Shown here in pieces: positions 1 to 5,190 of a stretch of DNA of 5,504 nucleotides. The stretch is taken from positions 1 through 5,504 of the forward strand of contig CAXDTK010000332.1 in the NCBI GenBank assembly GCA_963992225.1, given 5' to 3'. A model generated the notes under the pieces. It ran no database searches. It had not been told where the DNA came from and saw only the letters and a list, made by a program, of their open reading frames with translations. This DNA comes from Pelomonas sp963992225. GTDB lineage: Bacteria; Pseudomonadota; Gammaproteobacteria; Burkholderiales; Burkholderiaceae_C. The translations under genes were made by a program, and so were the position numbers. Position 1 is the first letter of the stretch. Each line of letters begins with the position of its first letter.

Positions 1-57
1 GGCTCCTCGGGCTCGGGCGGCTCGACGGGCTCGACCGGCGGCAGCACCGGCGGCCTC
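1..57 (+). repeat. Low-complexity Gly/Ser/Thr linker-coding repeat
   Basis: Imperfect repeats of GGC-TCG/AGC-ACG/ACC codons encode a flexible Gly-Ser-Thr run at the left edge, inside the peptidase gene. Similar runs separate the lipid anchor from the folded domain in many outer-membrane lipoproteins of GC-rich proteobacteria. Such tracts can change length by slippage. The left end of the run is outside the window. Confidence 0.6.
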
Positions 58-1512
58 TCGTCCGACCCGGCCGGGCCCTCGTCCAGCTTCGCCCAGCAAT
101 GCGCCGCCGGCAACACGCTGGCCGCGGCCAACCTGCGCAACGCCACGCTGGACAGCGAGAAGAAATGGCTGCGCGCCTACTTCGACGAGGCCTACCTGTG
201 GCGCGACGAGGTGCCGCGCGTGGACCCCGGCGCCGCGGCCTACGGCGGCAGCGACACCTATGCCGCGATGGACGCCTACTTCGAGGCGCTGAAGTCGCCG
301 CAGCTGACCGACTCCGGCGCCCGGCGCGACCGCTTCAGCTTCACCTACCCGACCGACAAGTGGAAGGCGCTGAGCGAGAACGCGGTCGAGGCCGGCTACG
401 GCATCGAATGGAACCTGGGCAGCACCACGCCGCCGCGGCGCATCCGCATCGCCTATGTGGAGGCGGGTTCGCCGGCGGCCAATGCCGGCCTGATGCGCGG
501 CGACGAGCTCGTCAGCGTCGACGGCAATGCCGCCGACGTGGCCGATGCGGCGGGGGTCGATGCGCTCAATGCCGGGCTGTTCCCCGAGGCGCTGGGCGAG
601 GCGCACGGCTTCGTCTTCCAGCGCAACGGCAGCACGCTGTCGCCGCGCCTGACCAGCGCCAGCATCACCAAGAACCCGGTGCCGCAGGCCCGCGTGCTGA
701 CGCTGCCCGGCGGCGCGCGCGCCGGCTACCTGCTCTTCAACGACCACAACCTGCCGGCCGAGGCGCAGCTGATCGCCGCGGTCAACGACTTCCGCGCCCA
801 GGCCGTCAGCGAGCTGGTGCTGGACCTGCGCTACAACGGCGGCGGCTATCTGTTCATCGCCAGCGAGCTCGCCACGATGATCGCCGGCACCACGCGCACG
901 GCCGGGCTGGCCTTCGAGTCGCTGCGCTACAACGCCCGCCGCAGCGCCGAGAACGAGACCACGCCGTTCTTCACCGAGTCCTGCATCGCCGTCAACGGCC
1001 GCTGCACCAGCGCACAGCCGCTGCCGCAGCTCAACCTGAGCCGGGTCTACGTGCTGGCGCAGTCGGGCACCTGCTCGGCCAGCGAGTCCGTCATCAACGG
1101 CCTGCGTGGCGTGGGCGTGGAGGTGGTGCTGATCGGCGGCAAGACCTGCGGCAAGCCCTATGGCTTCACGGCCAGGGACAACTGCGGCGTCAGCTACTTC
1201 CCGATCGAGTTCACCGGCGTCAATGCCAAGGGCTTCGGCGACTACGCCGACGGCTTCGAGCCCGGCAGCGGCCCCACGGAGCGCTTCGTGCCCGGCTGCA
1301 CGGTGGCCGACGACTTCAGCCGCGCGCTGGGCGACACGCAGGAGGGCATGCTGGCCGCCGCGCTGGGCCACGCCGCCACCGGCCAGTGCCCGCCGGCCGC
1401 CGCGCCACAGGCCGGCGCGCGGGCGCTGGCCAGCGCGTTCGGCGAGGGCGCCGCGGCGCTGCACCTGCAGCGCCACCCGGCGCGCAGCAACCGGCTGCTC
1501 ATGCCGCGCTGA
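1..1512 (+). CDS. S41-family serine peptidase, probable lipoprotein or exported (5' partial)
   Basis: The frame is open from base 1 to a TGA at 1510-1512, giving 503 residues; the true start and any signal peptide lie upstream. Residues 1-28 are a Gly/Ser/Thr linker like those following the lipidated Cys of bacterial lipoproteins, so export is inferred. A PDZ-like segment follows at about 146-210 (AYVEAGSPAANAGLMRGDE), as in C-terminal-processing peptidases. The S41 core has DLRYNGGG at 275-282, then GTCSASES with the likely nucleophile Ser359 (nt 1075-1077), and CGKPYGF with the likely general base Lys385 (nt 1153-1155). The Ser-Lys spacing is 26, close to that of the Prc/CtpA type. The Gln that follows the Lys in classic CtpA enzymes is not visible. 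Eight cysteines (34, 328, 335, 358, 383, 395, 433, 463) suggest disulfides in the cell envelope. Substrate unknown. The gene converges on the oxidoreductase gene. The family call is firm; the exact role is not. Confidence 0.88.
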   Translation, partial: GSSGSGGSTGSTGGSTGGLSSDPAGPSSSFAQQCAAGNTLAAANLRNATLDSEKKWLRAYFDEAYLWRDEVPRVDPGAAAYGGSDTYAAMDAYFEALKSPQLTDSGARRDRFSFTYPTDKWKALSENAVEAGYGIEWNLGSTTPPRRIRIAYVEAGSPAANAGLMRGDELVSVDGNAADVADAAGVDALNAGLFPEALGEAHGFVFQRNGSTLSPRLTSASITKNPVPQARVLTLPGGARAGYLLFNDHNLPAEAQLIAAVNDFRAQAVSELVLDLRYNGGGYLFIASELATMIAGTTRTAGLAFESLRYNARRSAENETTPFFTESCIAVNGRCTSAQPLPQLNLSRVYVLAQSGTCSASESVINGLRGVGVEVVLIGGKTCGKPYGFTARDNCGVSYFPIEFTGVNAKGFGDYADGFEPGSGPTERFVPGCTVADDFSRALGDTQEGMLAAALGHAATGQCPPAAAPQAGARALASAFGEGAAALHLQRHPARSNRLLMPR

Positions 1513-1569
1513 CGGCTGACGGCGGGCCGAGCGCCGGGCTGATCGCCGCGCGGCGCCCCCGACCAGGCT

Positions 1570-1588
1570 CGCCCGCGTTCAGCGGGCG
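1570..1588. terminator. GC-rich hairpin between convergent genes (possible terminator)
   Basis: A perfect 7-bp inverted repeat (CGCCCGC, loop GTTCA, GCGGGCG) covers the TGA stop of the minus-strand oxidoreductase (1579-1581) and lies 58 bases past the peptidase stop. It sits where two convergent transcripts would end. No T-run follows on either side, so it is not a textbook intrinsic terminator. It may act as a transcript-end hairpin, or be chance in GC-rich DNA. Confidence 0.3.
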
Positions 1589-2625
1589 TCAGACCGGGCG
1601 AGGGGCTCCGGGAACCGCGCGCGTATCGCGTCCATCCACCCCAGCAGCGCCAGTGTCTCGGCGTGCGGCATGCGCGGGCTCTCGACCTGGCCGGCGCGGA
1701 TGCAGGTCTGCGCCTCGGCGATCTCGCCCTCGAAGCCGTTCAGCACGAAGGGCGCGTCGAAGCGCTCCGCGGGCGTCTTGCGCGTCACCAGCTCGACCGC
1801 CTCGGCGCCCCAGAAGTCCACCGGGAAGCGCAGGCCGGCGCGGCTGCCGATCGCCTCGAACGCGTTGACCGAGGCGGCGTCGAAGCCGCAGCGGAACTGC
1901 GAGGTCACGCCGCCGGGGAAATGCAGCGTCGCGGTGACGGCCGCGTCCACGCCGGTGGGCGCCATCGTGGCCTGCACGTCCAGCGCCACCGGCTCGGGGC
2001 AGACGCCGCCGTTCATCTGCTGCAGCACCCAGCGCGTGACCGCCAGGTTGTAGATGCCGATGTCCCACAGCGAGCCGCCGGCCAGCGCCGGGTTCCAGTT
2101 GCGGTGCGTGGGGTCGTAGGGGGAGGCGAAGCAGAAGCTGCTCTGCATCGCGCGCAGCTCGCCGATGGCGCCTTCGCGCAGCAGCCGGCCGGCCAGCTCG
2201 TAGGCGGGCAGGAAGCGGGTCCACAGCGCTTCCATCAGGAACACGCCGCGCTCGCGCGCCAGCGCCACCAGCGCCCGGCCCTCGGCCTGCGTCGTCACCA
2301 GCGGCTTCTCGCACAGCACCGGCTTGCCCGCCAGCAGCGCCGCGCGGATGTACTCGCCGTGGTGGGAATGCGGCGTGGCGATGTAGACGGCGTCCAGCGC
2401 CGGGTCGGCCAGCAGGTCGGCCAGCTCGGTCGTCACGCGCGCCGGCGTGCCGCCCTGCGCCCATTGGGTGGCGTAGGCCTGGCCCCTGGCGGCGTCGCGC
2501 GCGTACACGGCGGCGAGCCGCGCGCCCGGCACGGCGGCCAGCGCGGCGGCAAAGCGGTTGGCGATGCCGCCCGGGCCGATCACGCCCCAGCGGAAGGTCT
2601 GCTTGTCGTCGTCGTCACGGGCCAT
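1579..2625 (-). CDS. Gfo/Idh/MocA-family NAD(P)-dependent oxidoreductase
   Basis: A 348-residue cytoplasmic dehydrogenase of usual family length. The N-terminal Rossmann fold starts at WGVIGPGGIA (13-22), a glycine-rich nucleotide-binding loop. TPHSHH (84-89) and CEKPL (105-109) follow; Lys107 of the EKP motif is the usual catalytic lysine. The C-terminal domain carries MEALWTRFLPAY (131-142) and GGSLWDIGIYNL (183-194), with Asp188 and Tyr192 in the conserved DxGxY position. The EALWTRF and CEKPL motifs point to the branch containing dimeric dihydrodiol dehydrogenase and NADP-dependent D-xylose dehydrogenase, so a sugar or diol substrate is plausible but unproven. The ATG start overlaps the last 11 bases of the HPP-CBS gene (ATGGCCCGTGA), suggesting translational coupling; only a weak AAAG lies upstream. 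Later starts would cut into the first beta strand. The N-terminus has an odd Asp4-Lys run encoded by a GAC repeat. Confidence 0.92.
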   Translation of the reverse strand: MARDDDDKQTFRWGVIGPGGIANRFAAALAAVPGARLAAVYARDAARGQAYATQWAQGGTPARVTTELADLLADPALDAVYIATPHSHHGEYIRAALLAGKPVLCEKPLVTTQAEGRALVALARERGVFLMEALWTRFLPAYELAGRLLREGAIGELRAMQSSFCFASPYDPTHRNWNPALAGGSLWDIGIYNLAVTRWVLQQMNGGVCPEPVALDVQATMAPTGVDAAVTATLHFPGGVTSQFRCGFDAASVNAFEAIGSRAGLRFPVDFWGAEAVELVTRKTPAERFDAPFVLNGFEGEIAEAQTCIRAGQVESPRMPHAETLALLGWMDAIRARFPEPLARSDAR

Positions 2626-3760
2626 GGCTGAGTGCTTTCACGAGGTCGGATTGCGTGAGGATGCCGACGAGCCGGGCCTGCTCGCCGACGATGGGAAGGT
2701 GGTGGTGGCCGGTGGCCGTGAACAGCGGCAGCAGCTCGGCGATGGGCCGGTCGGCGCTGGCCACCAGCACGCCGCGCGTCATGATCTGGCCCACCACCTC
2801 GGGCTTGTCCGAATGCACCGTGGGCGAGGGCCGCAGCAGCGCCTGCAGCCGGCCGGCGAAGCCCTCGCGCTGCTCGGCCTCGGCGGCGCGCATGAAGTCG
2901 GCGCGGGTGACGATGCCGATGATGCGTTGCACCCGGTCCACCACCGGCAGCGCCTTGACGCGGTGCTGCTGCAGCAGCGCCCAGGCCTCGGCCAGCGGCA
3001 TGCCGAACTGCGCGGTGACGACCGGGCTGGACATGATGTCGGCGCAGCGCAGCCCGCCCAGGCGCTTGCGGTAGCTCAGCAGCTCGGCCTCGTGCAGCAG
3101 GTCGGCGAGGTCGTCGCGCGGCACGTCCAGCACCTGGTTGTAGCGGGCCAGCACCGCGTCCAGCTCGGCATCGCCGAAGCGCGGCGGCGCCAGCGTGGCG
3201 CCCGGCGCCGGGGCCGGCGCATGCTGGGCATGCGGGTAGCGCCGCCCGGTGGCGCTGTTGTACGCCATGCCGGCCAGCACCAGCAGCGCCGAGTTCAGCG
3301 CCACCGGCATGAAGGCGAACTGCCAGTCCTGCGTGGCGGTCAGCACCATCAGCAGGCTGGCCGCGCCGCCGGGCGGGTGCAGGCAGCGCAGCAGGAACAT
3401 CGCGCCGATGGCCAGCGCCACCGCCACCGCGGCCGCGGGCAGCGGCGCCAGCGGCAGCGCGTGCAGGCAGGCGATGCCCACCAGCGCCGACACCGTGTTG
3501 CCGCCCAGCACGGCCCAGGGCTGGGCCAGGGGGCTGGACGGCAGGCCGAACACCAGCACCGCGCTGGCCCCCAGCGGCGCCACCAGCCAGGGCAGGCCGG
3601 CCGGCAGCGTCGTGCGCGTCAGCAGCCCGGCCAGCAGCACGCCCAGGCCGGCGCCCAGCAGCACGCGCAGGCGCTCGCGCGCGTTCACCGCCTGCGGCGC
3701 GGGCCGCAGCGCATTCAGCAGGGCGAGAGCCCGCTCGGACAGGGAGGCAGCAGGAGGCAT
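2615..3760 (-). CDS. HPP-family membrane protein with C-terminal CBS pair
   Basis: 381 residues. After a short cytoplasmic start, hydrophobic segments lie at about 31-48, 56-73, 84-100, 105-125 and 150-167. The family-naming motif is seen as LHPPGGAASLL (127-137), with APLGASAVLVFGLP (61-74) and QPWAVLGGNTVSALVG (80-95) also typical of Pfam HPP proteins. A Pro/Ala/His-rich linker (174-193) leads to two CBS domains: DIMSSPVVTA to GIVTRADFM (241-290) and IMTRGVLVASADRP to GILTQSDLV (326-374). CBS pairs usually bind adenine nucleotides and gate the attached domain. Some cyanobacterial and plastid HPP proteins are reported to move nitrite; whether this one does is unknown. It is probably the first gene of a two-gene unit with the overlapping oxidoreductase. 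No strong ribosome site is visible before ATG3760; a GTG at residue 25 is a less likely start. Fold call firm, transport role inferred. Confidence 0.9.
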   Translation of the reverse strand: MPPAASLSERALALLNALRPAPQAVNARERLRVLLGAGLGVLLAGLLTRTTLPAGLPWLVAPLGASAVLVFGLPSSPLAQPWAVLGGNTVSALVGIACLHALPLAPLPAAAVAVALAIGAMFLLRCLHPPGGAASLLMVLTATQDWQFAFMPVALNSALLVLAGMAYNSATGRRYPHAQHAPAPAPGATLAPPRFGDAELDAVLARYNQVLDVPRDDLADLLHEAELLSYRKRLGGLRCADIMSSPVVTAQFGMPLAEAWALLQQHRVKALPVVDRVQRIIGIVTRADFMRAAEAEQREGFAGRLQALLRPSPTVHSDKPEVVGQIMTRGVLVASADRPIAELLPLFTATGHHHLPIVGEQARLVGILTQSDLVKALSHGP

Positions 3761-3812
3761 GGTCGGCAGCGCGCCCTGGCCGTTGGAGCCGGGGCGGGCG
3801 CCGATTGTGCGA

Positions 3813-3830
3813 CCCGCGGCGGTACGCGGG
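3813..3830. repeat. Inverted repeat upstream of the HPP-CBS gene
   Basis: A perfect 6-bp stem (CCCGCG, loop GCGGTA, CGCGGG) lies 53 bases upstream of the HPP-CBS start, in the gap after the AP2-like gene. It could be a leader hairpin, an operator or part of a transcript end. GC-rich stems of this size can arise by chance. Confidence 0.35.
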
Positions 3831-3840
3831 GTTACGGGCC

Positions 3841-3878
3841 CGGGCGGGCCGGGCCGAAGCGAGCGGCCCAGCCGCCCG
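3841..3878 (-). terminator. Nested GC hairpin downstream of the AP2-like gene
   Basis: An outer 7-bp arm pair (CGGGCGG at 3841-3847, CCGCCCG at 3872-3878) encloses an inner 6-bp pair (GGGCCG at 3851-3856, CGGCCC at 3864-3869) with a 7-base loop AAGCGAG. It lies 9 bases past the stop of the AP2-like gene, where a terminator is expected, and would separate that gene from HPP-CBS. On the minus strand it is not followed by a U-run, so termination efficiency is uncertain. Confidence 0.45.
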
Positions 3879-3887
3879 CCGCGCCGC

Positions 3888-4436
3888 TCAGAGCTTGCCG
3901 AGCAGGCCGCTCATCTGCGCCTTCAGCACCTGGGCCTGGGCGCGGCGCTCCTTGGTGGCCGCGCGCTGGTAGGCCGCCTCGGCCTTCTCGCGCAGCGCCA
4001 CGGCGCGCTCCAGCGCCTCCTGGTAGCGCTCGATGGTGTAGGTGTTCTCGGTGCCGATGTAGACGCTGCGCGCCAGCGGCGTGTCGCCGAAGCGGGGCAG
4101 GGTTACCGCGAAGCTGCAATCACGGACGCGACTACCCGTACGCTGACGCACGATGGGGCCGGAGATGCCGGACGGCAGGTCGCTCTGCTTCTTGCGGCTG
4201 GGCGTGCGGCGCAGCCGCGACGGCGCCGGCAGCGTCGCGATGCGCTTGAGCAGTTCCTTGGTCGCCATCGCCAACGCGCGGCGTGCGCCGCTGCCGTCCT
4301 GGCTGTGGTCCGAGAACAGCTTGGTGCCGCCGTAGCGGAGCTGCCAGCCGTGCGTCGACAGATGGTCGATCCGTTGTATGCATTGCGGCACCGTGAAGTG
4401 CTCGCCGCTGAAGATCACCACGTCCCGTGTATTCAT
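3888..4436 (-). CDS. Tandem AP2/ERF-like DNA-binding protein
   Basis: 182 residues, soluble, basic in the middle. Two repeats resemble the bacterial AP2/ERF-like DNA-binding fold (a small sheet with Trp/Phe and Gly signatures, then a helix). Repeat 1 is HGWQLRYGGTKLFSD, a Gly-containing turn, then ARRALAMATKELLKRIATL (29-69). Repeat 2 is CSFAVTLPRFGDTPL and VYIGTENT, then ERYQEALERAVALREKAEA (107-154). A basic linker (RLRRTPSRKK, 74-83) and SDLPSGISGPIV (85-96) join them. The C-terminal helix (about 136-176) is Ala/Glu/Lys/Arg-rich and may form a coiled coil. The sequence resembles uncharacterised AP2-domain proteins of Burkholderiales that I recall, but I know no tested function; a DNA-binding regulator or mobile-element remnant is possible. 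GGGGG lies 5 bases before ATG4436 and serves as a ribosome site. GC in the first 115 bases (4321-4436) is about 60%, lower than neighbouring genes. Family call moderate, function unknown. Confidence 0.6.
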   Translation of the reverse strand: MNTRDVVIFSGEHFTVPQCIQRIDHLSTHGWQLRYGGTKLFSDHSQDGSGARRALAMATKELLKRIATLPAPSRLRRTPSRKKQSDLPSGISGPIVRQRTGSRVRDCSFAVTLPRFGDTPLARSVYIGTENTYTIERYQEALERAVALREKAEAAYQRAATKERRAQAQVLKAQMSGLLGKL

Positions 4437-4445
4437 ATCGCCCCC
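4434..4445 (-). promoter_or_regulatory. Ribosome binding site and start of the AP2-like gene
   Basis: On the minus strand GGGGGCGAT immediately precedes ATG (4436-4434). The G-run at 4441-4445 is at a usable spacing and supports this start. The next in-frame Met is far inside the protein. Confidence 0.4.
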
Positions 4446-4495
4446 GATGAGTCTGCCCAGCTGCGCGTCGTTGCGCGGTGGGTCTACTAACGTCC

Positions 4496-4508
4496 CTCCA
4501 TTACGGAG
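4496..4508. repeat. Short inverted repeat CTCC-N5-GGAG
   Basis: CTCC, ATTAC, GGAG forms a small 4-bp stem about 60 bases upstream of the AP2-like start. It is short enough to be chance and is listed because it lies in the probable leader of that gene. Confidence 0.2.
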
Positions 4509-4522
4509 CGCAGTTTAGGAGC

Positions 4523-4557
4523 TTTATGGGGGGCGTGCTAATTTATGACTCCATAAA
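4523..4557. repeat. TTTATG repeats: direct copies and a perfect inverted pair (possible operator)
   Basis: TTTATG occurs on the plus strand at 4523-4528 and 4542-4547, 19 bases apart, and as its complement CATAAA at 4552-4557. The last two make a perfect 16-base dyad, TTTATGACTCCATAAA, at 4542-4557. Two direct copies plus a dyad in an AT-rich stretch upstream of a probable DNA-binding protein is the layout expected of an autoregulatory operator. This is inference; no family consensus is known to me. Confidence 0.4.
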
Positions 4558-4633
4558 CACCCACCATTGCGTCAGTCGTCAGGTCGCCGACAGGAAATGC
4601 GTACTTAAGGCACTGGTCGACGCGTCCACGTGA
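4526..4633 (+). CDS. Possible 35-residue small ORF
   Basis: ATG at 4526 is preceded by AGGAG at 4517-4521 with a 4-base gap, one of the better ribosome binding sites in the window. The frame runs 35 codons to TGA at 4631-4633, converging on ubiC with a 14-base gap. The peptide begins MGGVLIYDSINTHHC, has two cysteines (15 and 25) and a mixed basic C-terminal half. It uses codons that are rare in this genome type (CTA, ATA, GTA, CTT, AAA), so it is either non-coding or of foreign origin. I recognise no family, and no promoter is evident upstream. Confidence 0.2.
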   Translation: MGGVLIYDSINTHHCVSRQVADRKCVLKALVDAST

Positions 4634-4647
4634 CGGCGCAAGGCGGC

Positions 4648-5190
4648 TCAGGGGCGGCGGCGGCCGGGCTTGTGCCGCGCCAGCCCGGGGGCGAACAGCT
4701 CCATCACGCGCAGCTGGGTGCCGCTGCGGCTGAACACCGAGTTGCGCGACCACAGCATCTGCGCCGGCATCGCGGCGCCGGTGGCGGCCTGCCACTGGCG
4801 CGCGGCATGGCGCCGCGTGTGGCCATGGCGGGAGAGGCGGCGCGGCTGCAGCTCGCTGCGGCTGATGCGGTGGTCGTCGTACAGCAGGTGCGCCAGCGGA
4901 CGCGCGCCCAGGCCCTTGAGCGCCTGCCAGGGGCCGGTGGTGGCGCGCTGGTGCACCGCCGAGCGGGCCCACACCACCGGCTCGCCGTCCACGCGCAGGA
5001 TGACCTCGCGCACCACCGTCAGCCCGCGCGGCGGCAGGCCCAGCGCCAGCCGCTCCAGCGCACGGAACGGCGCCACGCCCTGGCGCAGCACCTGCACCTC
5101 GAAGCGCTGCCCCAGCCGCGCCAGCCGGCGGCTCAGCGAACCGGGCGCACGCAGCCAGTCGCGCAGGCTGTCCCGCGTTGCAATGCCCAC
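4648..5190 (-). CDS. ubiC: Chorismate-pyruvate lyase
   Basis: UbiC converts chorismate to 4-hydroxybenzoate and pyruvate, the first committed step of the ubiquinone ring in proteobacteria, in the cytoplasm. The 180-residue length is close to the E. coli enzyme (about 165). Family signs are SLSRRL (18-23), VREVILRVDGEPVVWARS (60-77), LKGLGARPLAHLLYDD (91-106) and RNSVFSRSGTQLRVMELFAP (149-168). Arg76 and Glu164 match, by position in these motifs, the active-site Arg and Glu of the E. coli enzyme. The start is taken as GTG at 5190, whose first base is the last base of the proC stop (TAGTG). No ATG lies between there and the first conserved motif, and AAAGAG upstream inside proC could serve as ribosome site. 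It is co-transcribed with proC and probably coupled to it. ubiA, adjacent in E. coli, does not follow here. The C-terminal tail ARHKPGRRRP is basic. Confidence 0.9.
   Translation of the reverse strand: MGIATRDSLRDWLRAPGSLSRRLARLGQRFEVQVLRQGVAPFRALERLALGLPPRGLTVVREVILRVDGEPVVWARSAVHQRATTGPWQALKGLGARPLAHLLYDDHRISRSELQPRRLSRHGHTRRHAARQWQAATGAAMPAQMLWSRNSVFSRSGTQLRVMELFAPGLARHKPGRRRP

Larger units (their letters stand above)
4437..4647. promoter_or_regulatory. AT-rich intergenic region between ubiC and the AP2-like gene
   Basis: About 210 bases with no firm gene. GC in 4501-4560 is 28 of 60 bases (47%), far below the roughly 70% of nearby coding DNA. This is the likely site of the AP2-like gene promoter, reading leftward. 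I found no convincing -35/-10 pair: several CATAAA and TAAATT hexamers occur, but none has a good -35 partner at 16-18 bases. It also contains repeated TTTATG elements and one possible small plus-strand ORF, listed separately. No clear terminator hairpin follows ubiC. Confidence 0.4.

Noticed and set aside
211..213. GTG at 211 as the start of the peptidase
   Set aside because: The frame is open to base 1 and encodes a credible linker and conserved-looking N-terminal part before 211, so this is an internal valine.
99..1868. A 589-codon plus-strand open frame overlapping the peptidase
   Set aside because: It is out of frame with the S41 peptidase, Arg/Ala/Gly-rich with no recognisable domain, and runs on into the oxidoreductase on the other strand. 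It is a product of few stop codons in GC-rich DNA.
2558..4249. A 563-codon plus-strand open frame across the HPP-CBS and AP2-like genes
   Set aside because: It is antisense to genes with clear family motifs and its product is low-complexity Gln/Arg/Gly/His-rich, as expected of a shadow frame.
4571..4582. GTCAG direct repeat (two copies two bases apart)
   Set aside because: It is too short and isolated to call a repeat element or attachment site.
4616..4632. Overlapping palindromic hexamers GTCGAC, ACGCGT and CACGTG
   Set aside because: Each is a common 6-base palindrome, and together they do not form a longer symmetric site.
4437..4647. Phage attachment site or prophage edge
   Set aside because: There is no tRNA, integrase or matching repeat at the other side of the AP2-like gene. 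Low GC alone is not enough.
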